Below, in pieces: positions 41,535 to 53,862 of a DNA stretch of 64,000 bases. Every line of letters starts with the position of its first letter. The stretch's first letter is position 1. The position numbers were made by a program, and so were the translations under genes. Source of the DNA: Xanthostigma xanthostigma (taxonomy: Eukaryota > Arthropoda > Insecta > Raphidioptera > Raphidiidae); contig OY754470.1 of the NCBI GenBank assembly GCA_963575645.1, positions 310,001 to 374,000 on the forward strand, read 5' to 3'. The notes beneath the pieces are model-generated. The model was given only the letters and a program-made list of their open reading frames with translations, was not told the DNA's origin and did no database searches.

Positions 41535-41825
41535 TTATTGGATTGTAGACACTTATCCATCACGATTAATTATAAACAACAATATTCACGAATAAAAACA
41601 TGTAAACACTGTACAGCACTTGCCCGCATGACAGACTGACTATGTGTTATACATACTACACGGTCAGCTGATGCTAACCGTGGGCGCCGCCATATTGGCC
41701 TTGGCTGCTCTACCGAGCGCCTACTCCGAACGCCTTTCACTTTACCCCTACTCCGCGGCCGCATGTAATGCGACATGCAACAGACGGCCAGAAAAATTCG
41801 GGGCGATAGAATAAAAGTTTCACTT
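41535..41825 (-). mobile_element. GC-rich short element, copy 2
   Basis: Inverted copy of 29403-29714 with very few differences. The left TIR is truncated: it starts TTATTGGATTG and lacks the outer AAGTGAAACTT. Confidence 0.72.
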
Positions 41826-41924
41826 TAATAATTCAAAAGTTGAAGAAATGTTAGGAACTGTAGTTAATTTAATTTTGTCAAAACATATTTGCTTTATTTG
41901 TATTTTGTGCAACCCTTCTTCTTA

Positions 41925-42360
41925 TATGAATTAAATAAATAAAATTATCGACCAATTTTTCAGACAATATATTAACAAAAAATATATAATTAATACATTA
42001 ACGTTTCAATCCGGATTTGGATCTTCTTCAGAACTGATCTAAAAAATATAAAAATAATTAATATTTAAAATCTAACGTTAATGTATTAATTATATATTTT
42101 TTTGTTAATATATTGTCTGAAAAATTGGTCGATAATTTTATTTATTGAAGAGTTCTAATCAGACGTTAATCAAAGATTTGAACATTGTAATTAAATTTAA
42201 TCATTGTGTATATACTGATAAAAAAAACAATTTTGTCCATCCAAATACACAACAATATTCAAATCTTTGATTAACGTCTGAATAGAAGTCTTCAAATAAA
42301 TAAAATTTGGTCTGAGAAAAATTGGTCGACAATTTTATTTATTTGAACACAACAATTTTG
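41925..42360. repeat. Nested inverted repeats, Penelope-like remnant
   Basis: Inner arms at about 41935-42025 and 42073-42150 share GACCAATTTTTCAGACAATA and flank AATCCGGATTTGGATCTTCT, which on minus reads GAAGATCCAAATCCGGATTG then AAACGTT. An outer pair carries AGACGTTAATCAAAGATTTG and its inverse. Part of this recurs at 45568-45605. The GAAGATCC..GAAACGTT phrase is what I associate with Penelope-like element ends; no reverse transcriptase is present. Confidence 0.45.
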
Positions 42361-43572
42361 TTGTGTGTTTAGGACAATTTTGTTTACTAAATGATACGTC
42401 AGCGGTTTATGGCAAATATCATTTCCTATATTCTGTTTTTTATAGCTATAAAAACTACTGTTCTTTTTTTTTTTTTAACGAGAACACATGCATATTTACA
42501 TTATGTTAATCTTGTACCTTCATGATAATAATAATAATTTATTTACTCACTCAACAGACATAATTTTACATACCTAAAGTTTGTAATGTCAGCCAAATAC
42601 AGATTTATGGTTTTTCATAGATAGAATAAAACGCAAACAAAAAGCAAATATCATTACATTCATTACTAGCCATTATCCGCGTCATTGCGCGCGTTAACAG
42701 AAATTATATTTTATATATTATAATATGTCAAATGTAAATATATATGAAGTTGAAACGGTCTTGTCGCCCAATTGTTTTATTCATAAGTTTGATTTGAAAT
42801 CTTTTTAAAATAATCCAAGATTTTACTGCGCTCTGACGCTGCTAAGTTCTGTGTTAGTTCTGTACACGTAGCAATTTTCGTATTTGAAAAATGTTCAACT
42901 AGTCTAATCTATGCGACGTTTTGTGATAAAATAATTATCCAAATTCAATATGTGAAACGAAGTATAAAACTGGAATAAGCGTCGATGAAAGAATTCAATT
43001 TAGTGAAGTTTCATCTCTTATATATACTAGTTTGAAGTCACTCAGAGCTGCCTACATAGTATATGGTACATAGAGGTATAATGTTGATAAGACAAGATTT
43101 CCTTTGTTCCCAGTGAGTCTTAATTTGACTTTTCTCTTTCAGTTGAAACGAAATGGGCCACTTCCTCCATTTCCTTTCCTTTTCGCGTCGCTCGATAACG
43201 CCTGTTCTGTCTCCGACCACCCTCAGTTTTTCCTCAACTATCGTAATCCTCGAGTCACTTGATTTACTTATCTATACTATCTCAGAACTGGGATTTGGTT
43301 AAATATAACCCGCAATTTGTACTCTAAATTCAAAATTTCAAGAAAGAGTCATACACTTATACTTCTCAATTTAATGTAAGCGGCATTCTTTTGGATAATA
43401 GCTATAGCTCCTTAAATTTTCTTATGGGATTTTCAGATATACCGCATTGATATCAGTATCAATATCGGAACACGAATACGAACTAATAATTGTAGTCCAA
43501 GTACCAACGAACTTATTTTGTCATTTGACTTATATTCGTCAAAAAATGTAGATCCGACATTCTTATTAAAGA
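42361..43572. other. Intergenic or intronic
   Basis: No gene or repeat end recognised. Confidence 0.35.
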
Positions 43573-44158
43573 CTAGCGGTCCCGCCCGGTTTCACCCGGG
43601 TGTAAAAGAACGAATGGGGAAGGGAGGAACATGAGTACACACAGTCATCTTAGTTTACCGAAATGAATGTTGTGTCCAAATTTGATGATGATCGGAGTTA
43701 CCGTTCAAAAGTTTTTGTCGATAAAAAGCAGTATTTAACTAATAATTTTTTTTAATTAATTAAATAAAATTAAAATAAATTTAAATGTAAGCCTTAGAAG
43801 AAAGCAATGTAGAAAATAAAACATAAAATAAAAATTTATTCGCCCAACGTATGGCTCGAACACACGACCCTGGTACTGATAGTCGTGTGCTCTACCGATT
43901 GAGCTAGCCGGCGTTGTATTCTTACAACGTTAATATGAGTATATTTAGTTAGTGCATTTCACCTTAATAGAAGCTTATTTTTGAGATACATTTTGCAACA
44001 TTAGCCTGATTTTATATAGCCTATAGCCTTCCTCGATAAATGGGCTATCAAACAAAAAAATTTTTTTTTCAATTTGAACCAGTAGTTCCTGAGATTAGCG
44101 CGTTCAAACAAACAAACAAACAAACTCTTCAGCTTTATATATTAGTATTAAGTATAGA
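43573..44158 (-). mobile_element. tRNA-bearing Helitron, copy 2
   Basis: CTAG at 43573-43576 with the adjacent hairpin CCCGCCCGGTTTCACCCGGG. The TC end at 44157-44158 reads TCTATACTTAATACTAATAT on minus. A tRNA-like block on minus at about 43844-43917 keeps the A box (TAGCTCAATCGGTAGAGC) and B box (GTGTTCGAGCC). Confidence 0.85.
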
Positions 44159-45651
44159 TATATTGTCCTCTGTAGCCGTCATGCGACAGCTTTCAAAACT
44201 TTTTGGACAGATTTTGCTGCTAAAGTGACCGCTGGCTGCCTGCCAGATCGTCGATACCTTCATCATGGAAGGTAGAAATACGATTCTACAAAGTTTCAGC
44301 TTACAAAATAAGTTACACCAGTCAACTTCTTTAATTTTGTATGTTTTATGCTTTCATTAGATCTTGATTGCATATGTAATAAATTTAGAATATGATTTTA
44401 TTATAGTTCTGGCAAACATATCATTCGAGAACTAAACTTAAAAAAGTCATTCGGACATGAATTGTGTCCTCATACCTTGTATACTGAAATGTGAATAATT
44501 TTAGAGATATTATGATGCCTTTTGTTGTTACAAAAACAACATTGGACAATGACAGTGCATGTTTTTTTTATATTATAAATGCCACGGACGTGTGGATGAT
44601 ACAACATTTGGCTACAAATGTTATTTTTTGAGATTACGCTAAACAAACAAGAGACATTCCACAAATGTAATAAAGACAGATTGAGTGACGTCATGGCTAT
44701 ATAATAAAAACACCAAACGTAAGTCAGCGCTACAGTTGTATATTGTCCAAGGGCTGAAATTGGCTCGTATAAGGCTCTTTGACAGTAAGATAAAGACAAT
44801 GTCTGTTGTTCCTAAACCGACAAGCTATTATGTTTGTTTGTCCTTTTTATTTTATTTTTTGACTGCACCGAACAATTTTCACTTTGATTGACAGAAAACA
44901 AAATCGATACGGATACCATATCAGTTTTCCATCAGAGCTGCAAAAGACATTTGAAAAAAGTGTCTATAGATACAAGATATTAGACAGTGAATACCCTAAA
45001 ACAAGTGCTTGCGAACCTTTTTAAGACGCGGATCATATTTTGTTAATTATTTTTTTTGGTACTAGCTCGTGCTGGATTCAGCGTGTTTTTTCTATAAGCA
45101 TGATGATTTTGCTAAAGTTCCGAAAGATTTCGGTTTTCGTCAAAAATCGCATTTTTTTAAAGGGGTATGCCTTGAAAAACTGGCAAAAATCGACTTCTTT
45201 AATATACTTCTAAAATTGAGAATATGCTTACAGAAAAAGTTGCGCTGAATTCAATGAGCATTTGCAAACGTCTGAACTCTTTTAGTTTGGAAACTACGAC
45301 CATTCTGAAAACTATAAACGCAATAACTTCTAAACCAAAAGACATGCAGACGTTTGTTTGTGCTCATTGGATTCAGCGTGTTTTTTTCTATAAGCATGAT
45401 GATTTTGCCAAAGTTCCGAAAGATTTCGGTTTTCGTCAAAAATCGCATTTTTTTAAAGGGGTATGCCTTGAAAAAAATAATTTTTCTTAATTTAATTATT
45501 TTGTAACGTTAGTATCTACTCTCTATGCAGGTGATTTAATCTTAATTAATCAAGTAAATTTACTTGAAGAGTTCTATTCAGACGTTAATCAAAGATTTGA
45601 ATTTTAATCTTAATTAATCAATTATTATTGTTTTGTTTTTTTTTTTTTGCA
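44159..45651. other. Intronic or intergenic, with a direct repeat
   Basis: About 105 bp near 45070-45175 (GATTCAGCGTGTTTTTTCTA...AAAGGGGTATGCCTTG) are repeated almost exactly at 45367-45473. A Penelope-related fragment occurs at 45568-45605. No gene until the acceptor at 45651. Confidence 0.5.
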
Positions 45652-45813
45652 GAGAGCGATACTCGCTAATTACCGGTGGCGTTAAAGAACAGGTGCCGAC
45701 GGGACGATTAGGCAGACCTGGACAGTGGACAGGCGCCATGCGATCGTGACGTCACAATGACATGATGAAGAGTTTGGTCGGGATTATGTGGATAGTGCTG
45801 GTGTTCATATCAG
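45652..45813 (+). CDS. 5' coding exon with signal peptide (partial gene)
   Basis: A long T-tract ending TTTTTTTTTGCAG is a textbook acceptor at 45651. The exon runs to a strong donor, TCAG|GTGAGTC, at 45813/45814. The ATG at 45762 (or 45765) opens MMKSLVGIMWIVLVFIS plus the first base of the next codon (phase 1). This is a short basic start and hydrophobic core typical of a secreted or type I membrane protein. Two tiny upstream ORFs precede it: ATG CGA TCG TGA (45738-45749) and ATG ACA TGA (45757-45765), the second overlapping the main start. The 5' UTR part (CGGTGGCGTTAAAGAACAGG) is GC-rich, unlike its surroundings. Downstream exons were not identified, so the protein is unknown. Confidence 0.6.
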
Positions 45814-46447
45814 GTGAGTCAAAGAATATAAGTTGTACATTGGTATAGTATTTCACGACATTCGAACAATTATAAATATTGGTTTTTAGACGACTAAGTA
45901 TATCAATTTAGTTGTAGAATCCAAGCTTACTCTGTTAAACTTTTAATTTTTAATAAAGGGTTAAAATATGCGAAACAGTTCCGATAATATTTTTGGTGTT
46001 TGGAGACTCAATTTTTTTTCAAACCCTAAATCCAACAATTAAAACGATCCGCGATGCCAAATTCCGTTAAAATCAGTTAAATCTTACTAAAACTTAAATC
46101 GGCATTATAAATACCTAGTACCCAGCTACCTGCACGGAACGTGCGCTCGTCGGTGATTGGCCGTGATCGCTTGTTGCCTTTGTCACTTGTCGCTTTCCTG
46201 CTTTAAAGTAAAGTCGAGTACGCTATCGTCAAGTTGTTATTTGTACTTTAGTTTTGTTGAGTTGCGAGTTTGTAGTTTTTCAACGGACTGTACAAGCGCA
46301 AGCCCGCATTCGCATCTAACTTTCGAGCCTTTTAGATTCGTGGCGCGTATTATATAAAACAGTTTACTTGAAATAAAAAAAGGATATTGTACATTTGAAG
46401 TACTCGAGCAAATAAAGTTCATATCCAACCTGCGGTACATTTGAGTG
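45814..46447. other. Intron start, possible old LTR
   Basis: 46110-46440 has CCAAT-like GATTGGCC, a TATATAA-type motif (ATTATATAAAAC at 46349) and AATAAAG (46410), an order like a promoter-bearing LTR. No matching second copy or internal region is visible. Confidence 0.3.
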
Positions 46448-47033
46448 TTTTTTTTGACGTGATAACGTCTTATAAATTGATGAATCACCAATCTTATAAA
46501 TTGATAAAACACCGGCTGCATGCACGAAAAAGTGTAACGTTCCTAGCGTTCCGCCTGACCCTGTGCGTGCTTTTCTCGAAAACGGCCCTAACGATTTGGA
46601 TGAAATTTACTGAAAAGGGATTTTGGGGGGCAAAAAATCGTTTTAGCTAGGTCTCATCTCTCGAAAAAATCGTTTTCATACAAATTTTATCATTATAAAA
46701 ATCAATTTTTTGAATATGAAAATACTTAAATATTATAAGTAGGTTTTGGAATTTTATATAAACAGTGAAACAATTGTTTTCAAAATATTATGACAGTTAA
46801 TCTTTGAGACTTAAAATAAATACGAAAGAAAGAAAGTTAAAAAAAAAACAATTATATTATAGGTGGTGAGTAATTTTAATAAATAAAATTAACCTAAATT
46901 TGAAGCAAAAGATGCAATATCATAGATTCGAGTTATTATAATTATTATATAAATTTAGGTTATGTATTACGGAATACGTTATCACGTAAAACTATCGTCC
47001 GTAAACCGACTTTACAGACAACCAATTTTTTTT
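46448..47033 (+). mobile_element. GTGATAACG-end element, copy 4
   Basis: Nearly identical to the copy at 23822, including the doubled left end and GGGATTTTGGGGGGC interior. T-runs lie at both borders. Confidence 0.8.
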
Positions 47034-47334
47034 CGAGTTCGAGCCGACTTGAGGTTTTCAGAAATGAAACATATTGGTATAGGTAGGGTTAGGTATTACA
47101 TAATATGAAGAACCTCTCTCCATGCACACTTGGCTGTCAAGTGCACGTAGGTAGCTGGTGTGTAGCTCTTGTTATAAGGCGGGGGACACCGAAGCGACAG
47201 CCTTTTGTGCTTTTCATTTAACACACAAAAGGATGCAGTGCGCTTGTAGTGGAGATTCTTTTGAATAAATTTTATTAATGTTTATTTTTCCTCGCACGTG
47301 TGAATTAAAACAGCAATATCGCCTTCCATTCCGT

Positions 47335-47840
47335 AATTAGGCTTTTGAAAAAAAAAATAATTATCGATTTTTTTATTGTATTTTAAAACTTTATTATAAA
47401 TAATATTGATAATCGATGCGAAAAACTTTCAAAAAACTTTTTTTAAATTAATTATAAGCAATTTAAAATTGATAAAATATTTAAAAAAATCACGTGACTT
47501 CAAACGCACTAAAATTGTTTTTGACAGTTGTGACGTCATAATGGTAAAATGTATATACGCAGTATACTATTAGTGGCTTCTACATGTGTTAGTCAATACA
47601 CATGTAGAAGCCATTGATAGTATACTGCGTATATACATTTTACCATTATGACGTCACATTATGTTCGGGAAATGTCGGCGCGTTCTCGGAACTGGGTACA
47701 AAAATTTATTTTTAATTTGATATAACTTTTGAATTATAACGAAAATAAAAAAAAGAAAAATAGTTTTGTTATAAAACTTATAAGTAGGTATACGATCTTT
47801 TTATTTATGACAAAAAAAAATTTCATTCAAAAGCCCAATT
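47335..47840. mobile_element. AATTAGGCTTTTGAA-TIR element, copy 2
   Basis: Same ends and flanks as 35336-35796, but the centre (about 47528-47656) is an almost perfect palindrome with arms of about 58 bp (TGACGTCATAATGGTAAAAT...), meeting at TTAGTCAATA. Confidence 0.8.
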
Positions 47841-48724
47841 ATATTGTTTTGTAATCTGAATTAAATAACGACTGTTTAAAATTATTGGCACAGAATGCGT
47901 AAAGAGAAATGAAATATCTCCTAAACACCGAAGTTTTTACTAGGCTCGTGTTCATTTCGATAGGACAAAAGTGTAAACTGAAGGATCTTTGGACACCCTG
48001 TGTATAACTGCCGTAAGCACTGAGAATGTAACCGTGTTTCATTTTTGACTAATGAGAAAATGGTTAACAAACAGTACCTGAAATAAAGGATGTATGTTTC
48101 TTACAGAAGAAGTAATTATACGATTATATATCATAAAGAATTCAAATTCAAAGAAGATTTTTTTTGTTCGGATGACTTTTACTGTTCCGTCAATTATTTT
48201 CATTTTGCAAATTTCAGAGCGAAAGCACAGTGTCTGACGACTTATATTTATCAAGAGTAGGTACAATCAATTTTGGTGCGGTCAAAATTTTTCCAATACA
48301 CAATCCAATTTTATTGAACAATGAAGGGAGACTATGAGTGATGATAATCGAAAAGATATATTTTTATATTTTTGACCTGTCCACACCGGATAGATTTATT
48401 GGTGTAATAAAATATTGAATACCTATTAAACCTATCTGAAGATAATAATTCAAGAACTACAAGGCGCGTTTTGTAATTTTTATCTCCAAAAAATTATTGG
48501 CTGCAAAAAATCCAAATTCCGATTTTCAAATTTCAAACAGATATGTCGCTAAAGAAGTTCCACTTCGTTTAGTAAAAATAATTTGTTCTGCTGTTAAAAT
48601 AATTATTTTTAAATTTTGTCGTTTGAAACTTCACGTTTCCATACTTCCAACTGCGGAATTAAGAACCCTCGGTCTTAGGGCTTCTAATCGAATTTGTCAA
48701 TTAATAGAAATATTAAAACGGAAA
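47841..48724. other. Intronic or intergenic
   Basis: No gene supported. Near 47992 GGACACCCTGTG is a possible end of a decayed mariner-type element. Confidence 0.35.
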
Positions 48725-49311
48725 TCATATATATTAATACGCTAAGGTTAAAGATGTTTGCCTCCCTTTTTAGAAAAAACCTCACAATTTCTCCACATAA
48801 ATTATATATTATCATTTTACAGATAATTGCTTGCTCTACTGACATCGACAACTAAAAAAATTATTTGCTTTTGTTTTTGTAAATTATTTAATTAACAGCA
48901 ACGCTGAACAACGTCTACCATCTGACGGCTTTAATTTTGAAACACTTCGATCTGTCATCTGACCTTCATATTGTAATACAACAGGCACAATACTGCATAC
49001 TGCCATCTGACGGCTTTAATTTTGAAACAGCGAGCAACGCTGAACAACGTCACAGCAATGCTGCATGATGCCATCTGACGGCTTAGCTCAACGCTTTTGC
49101 TACTTGCGCCTCTATATGACAATTTCAGTAAAATATTTCTTCGATCTGTCATCTGAGCTTCATATTGTAATACAACAAAAAGAAGAACGTTATAAGCAGT
49201 GTGCAAAATTAGAAACTAATTGAATACCTGCAATCATATTTAAAAAATAATTTTGTAAAGTGATAATTATTATACTTATTTAGTGCGAATAATTCGCACA
49301 GGTCACTCTAG
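48725..49311 (+). mobile_element. Non-autonomous Helitron, copy 5 (long variant)
   Basis: TC at 48725, CTAG at 49308-49311. It is about 120 bp longer than most copies because of extra CCATCTGACGGC-type blocks (GCTTTAATTTTGAAACA, ATGCTGCATGATGCC). The same variant interior is seen in the partial copy at 63660. Confidence 0.87.
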
Positions 49312-49744
49312 TATACAATTACAATTGTTACATAACTGGCGTACGGAAATGTATTTTTTTTTTGTCTTATTTGTGTATGAAAAAAAAATTATTGGCACCG
49401 CTCCATTACGCTATATAACTGTTGAAAAGGTACTTTGACATTCATCGCGTTCCACGACATTATCTGCAGTGATTAAAACGTTCCATCTGTCAGCATATCG
49501 TAGCGACATTAAAATCGGAATTGATTGGAGCGCCTAGCTCAATAAAACCAGAATTCAACATCGCGCCGCGTTGTATAAAATATCACAGAGCAAACAACCG
49601 TTTATATATGTAATCTTTTTTGTAGTAGGCGCGCTTTGTGAATTTCGTGAAGGGGGGGACACTCGGTGAGTTGGCGTTACGAACAAACGTGACGTTTTTG
49701 CGCCGCCTACCAAGTTCGTTTGTGCGGTTCAGCGCATCTGTATA

Positions 49745-50567
49745 CAGATTGTATCAAATCAAAACAGTCCATAGAACATTCTGTGTGTAAGACAGAGACG
49801 ATATTATATAAAGCACTAAAGCAGTAAGTAAGAATGAGATAAATGATCGCTAATAGTTGCTGTGGTTTTACAATCTGATAGTATCGTCTTTGTTTTCTAC
49901 AGTAAAAATCACAATTTTATCAAATGTCAGTATTCACTAGTGAAATTATTGATAAAATGACTATTTATGCTGTTCGGGAAAAAATCTAAATAATTAAATG
50001 GTTTTATGGTGGTAATTCAACCGCCGGCATAATAAATTTATTTGTAGCTGCCTTTGAAAACAGACTGTCTCCGTCTAAAACAACAATTCGCAGTGTCATC
50101 AAATCAAATGGTTGCCTATCTTCGAAAAAAAATTTTTTTTATGGGGCTTTGTAAAATCCAAAATTTATGTCTTTCAAGAAAATAGAGCTAATAATTTGAA
50201 CGAATTGAAAATACAGATTTCCAATGCATGTCAGTCCGTTGACCATTTTGTGAGGGATAATATTTATAATCGATTAGGATATTGTTTGGCAGAACGTGGA
50301 GGTCTTTTTGAACATATAATAAATTAATTATTAAAAGTATTGTTAAAACTTTTGTACCAGATATAAATAATAATACGAATTAATATTACGGTTTAGTTGT
50401 TTTAATTGATAAATTGGTAAAAAGATTTACAGTGTACGTAATTATTTATTTACGTAACCACAGTAACTATTAGCGATCATTTATCTCATTCTTACTTAGT
50501 GCTTTACATATCGTCTCTGTCTTACACACAGAATGTTCTATGGACCGTTTTGATTTGATACAATCTG
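49745..50567 (+). mobile_element. Tc1/mariner-like long-TIR element, deleted copy 2
   Basis: CAGATTGTATC...GATACAATCTG with about 125-bp TIRs and flanking TA. The interior holds two transposase remnants: an N-terminal helix-turn-helix block (from about 49925, interrupted by a TAA after VREKI) and the C-terminal block at 50112-50327. Confidence 0.85.
49925..50327 (+). pseudogene. Transposase remnant: HTH joined to C-terminus
   Basis: Starts MSVFTSEIIDKMTIY, continues through a stop to IIKWFYGGNSTAG and NRLSPSKTTIRSVIKSNG, then (other frame) WGFVKSKIYV, NLNELKIQISNACQSV, RLGYCLAERGGLFEHII and a stop. The N-part resembles the DUF4817-type HTH of Tc1-like transposases and the C-part their last 70 residues. 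The whole DDE core between them is missing, so this is a deletion derivative. Confidence 0.75.
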
Positions 50568-51364
50568 TATAATAATATATCAATATTCCGTCTTTTAATC
50601 GCTTTGCCGTTAAAGTTTATAAGCGACAGCTGTCGCCACGAAATCAATTGACAGGTCCGTCGGATGACGTCACTCCCCCCACTACTATGCAACGGAACAA
50701 GGCAACTTCTGTTATCTACCGGCCTTGAGTTCTGTGTCACACTTGACGTCTTCAGTCGAATGAACAGACGGGGACGGCGAAGGGAATACTTGGGGCCGAT
50801 AGATGAAACGAAGTGGCATTGTGAAACGTCGAACGACTTTGATCGCGTGGGCGCCGGTTGGTGATAGATAAGCTCGACAGAATATCCTCCTGTCGACGTG
50901 TACCTGCGAGATTACACAGGAACGATTCCCTGAATCGCAAGCGATAAACCGCGATGTTATGACAAACTTTTTACTCGACCTTCTATGCGTGCGACCATTG
51001 TTCAGGGTTGGAACGGATTGGCCGATTTGGATAAACGTATCTTTAGAGCCGTCTTGACAGCCCTAGAAAATATGGAGTCACGAATATCCCAATATGGCGG
51101 CCCGCAGCTGCTGTGAAAACAAATTTATAAAAATCGATTGAGATTAGTATTCAATTAAAGGTATTGGCGCATAGATTTGAAAATATTTTTATATTTTATA
51201 CAGGGTGGTGAATTGCTGAGGTATAAATAGAGAATCATAAATGTGTAATTTCCTGCTCTCCTGATTTTTTTAGAGCAATCATTCATTGATCCAAACATAA
51301 TACGTCATTTAGTTATAACGAAAAAATATACTTCTTATGGAATTAATCACTTTACATGCCTATG
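50568..51364. other. GC-richer unique stretch, function unknown
   Basis: From about 50590 to 51110 the composition is GC-richer than the neighbourhood and free of recognised repeats. The plus frame at about 50664-50864 and the minus frame at 50752-50940 show no family motif. It could be a promoter/5' UTR region; ACAGGGTGGTGAATTGC at 51204 resembles a mariner end. Confidence 0.35.
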
Positions 51365-52132
51365 CAGATTGTATCAAATCAAAACGGTCCATAGAACATT
51401 CTGTGTGTAAGACAGAGACGATATATAAAGATCTAAAGCAGTAAGTAAGAATGAGATAAATGATCGCTAATAGTTACTGTGGTTACGTAAATAAATAATT
51501 ACGTACACTGTAAATCTTTTTACCAATTTATCAATTAAAACAACTAAACTGTAATATTAATTCGTATTATTATTTACATCTGGTACAAAAGTTTTAACAA
51601 TACTTTTAATAATTAATTTATTATATGTTCAAAAAGACCTCCACGTTCTACCAAACAATATCCTAATCGATTATAAATATTTTCCCTCACAAAATGGTCA
51701 ACGGACTGACATGCATTGGAAATCTGTATTTTCAATTCGTTCAAATTATTAGCTCTATTTTCTTGAAAGACGTAAATTTTGGATTTTACAAATCCCCACA
51801 AAATGTTTTTTCGGAGATAGGCAACCATTTGATTCAAATTCTCGTATGACACTACGAATTGTTGTTTTAGACCATTTAATTATTTGGATTTTTTCCCGAA
51901 CAGTATAAATAGCCATTTTATCAATAATTTCACTAGTGAATACTGACATTTGATAAAATTGTGTGTTTTACTGTAGAAAACAAAGACGATACTATCAAAT
52001 TGTATAACCACAGTAACTAGCTATTAGCGATCATTTATCTCATTCTTACTTACTGCTTTAGTGCTTTATATAATATCGTCTCTGTCTTACACACAGAATG
52101 TTCTATGGACCGTTTTGATTTGATACAATCTG
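51365..52132 (-). mobile_element. Tc1/mariner-like long-TIR element, deleted copy 3
   Basis: Same TIRs as the copies at 1804 and 49745; the target duplication is degenerate at the left (TG instead of TA). On the minus strand the HTH start and the C-terminal frame (51613-51852, ending ERGGLFEHIIN) are retained with a shorter HTH part than copy 2. Confidence 0.85.
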
Positions 52133-52800
52133 TATTATACATGCACCTATATTTTATAAGGAGTAGTGCAGAACATTCATAATCTTTCTTTGTATCTTTG
52201 CCGTGGTCGAGTAAAAATACCATAATAGTTCCTTTCTACTTAACTTCGATGTACTTCAGCTTATCAATTAATTAACAATAATAATGAACAGTCTGTAGAT
52301 AAGGCGACATTTTTTTTTTAAATGACAGGAAGAACACTTGCTCTCTGAATTTCAAAAAGTTCTTCAGAAAGGTGTGTAAATGAGAGGACTGTTCTAATTA
52401 TGAAAGTACATACTTCATTCATGTTCTGCTTTTGAAATCTTGAATATTCATCGTTTCATATATTCTCACGTAATTCGTAGTTCTCAAACGAAAATAACAT
52501 TTTATCGTTAAAAATAATGTCTACTATAAAAATTAATACAGTTCACATTTGAACTTTGTGAATGTTCATTGTGCTCATTAACATTTACTTTGTATAAAAA
52601 TTCGTTGCGAAATAATACATAAATTCGATCAAAAGTCTGACGGTGGAAGTGGAGAGAATGTGGTGGAAGTAAAGGAGAAAATCGTGAAAGTACATCAATG
52701 AATGGTATGAATTTCGGCGTAATATTAATTTATACAGCCAATTAAAATAAAAAAGTGTATACAGGCTGATTCACGAAGTTTTGTCTGCACTTAAATAGCG
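52133..52800. other. Intronic or intergenic
   Basis: No gene or repeat end recognised. Confidence 0.35.
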
Positions 52801-53267
52801 TCATATATATTAATACGCTAAGGTTTAAGATGTTTGCCTCCCTTTTTAGAAAAAAACACACAATTTCTCCACATAAATTATATATCATTTTACAGATAAT
52901 TGCTCTACTGACATTGACAACTAAAAAATTTATTATTGCTATTGTTTTTGTAAATTAATTAAACTCTGAACAACGTCTGCCATCTGACGGCGTAACGTTA
53001 AAACTTCGATCTGTCATCACTGACCATCATATTGTAATTACTGCATACTGCCATCTGACGGGCAACGCTGAACAACGCTTTTGCTACTTGCGCCTCTGTA
53101 TGTCAATTTTAGTAAAATATTTCTTTTACAACAAAAAGAAGAACGTTATAAGCAGTATACAAAATTAGGAACGAATTGAATACCTGCAATCATATTTAAA
53201 AAATAATTTTGTAAAGTGATAATTATTATACTTATTTAGTGCGAATAATTCGCACAGGTCACGCTAA
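52801..53267 (+). mobile_element. Non-autonomous Helitron, copy 6
   Basis: TC at 52801, hairpin GTGCGAATAATTCGCAC, terminal CTAA (53264-53267), which still fits the CTRR rule. Confidence 0.85.
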
Positions 53268-53443
53268 TTTTTTTTTATTTTAACAAAGAAACAGTGAGCA
53301 GCAACTAAGGCTATTTTTACTGTGATAACATGTGAGGTGTAAATAGAATTTTATCAGGGTTATTTTGTGTAGATAGGGGGTCGAGTCTCTGTGTTTATTA
53401 GGCAATACGAATTCGAAACTAAATTAATCTTAACTAATTTTTG

Positions 53444-53862
53444 AAGTGAAAACTTCTTTAGTGGCGTTGTACACTTTTTTTGTAATGTGTAAATAATGTT
53501 AAACTCGCGTCAGATTCAGATTGAAAATTCGTAAGACCTGATCGAAAATGCGAAAGACAAAATTCGTAAGACAAAAACTTTTTTGTATTTTTTGCTTAGC
53601 TATTTTAAAATAAATACAAAATGTAATAACATATTTTAATGGAGTAAGCAATTGTCTTTCAAATGCAAGAAACAGTTTTTTGATTTAATGAATATATTTT
53701 GACAAAATCAAATGTTTGTAAAAACGATTCTCACTAGTAGTGGATTTCTGAGTAACGCTAAGTATGTATACGAGTTGTTGAGGCACGTCTACCGTACTTG
53801 GAACGATACAGAGAAGATTCAAGTTTTCACTTCTGCCGGCACTCCCGGAGTGCATCCCGTCG
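53444..53862 (-). mobile_element. CTCCGGGAG-hairpin element, copy 4, foreign interior
   Basis: Both ends match the family (AAGTGAAAACTTCTTTAGTG and CACTCCCGGAGTGCATCCCG). About 53513-53818 is unrelated to the usual interior and starts with short repeats (AAAATTCGTAAGACC, AAAATTCGTAAGACA). Confidence 0.7.

Noticed and set aside
45251-45448. Overlapping frames on both strands at the direct duplication
   Set aside because: They cover a duplicated noncoding repeat and have no conserved product.
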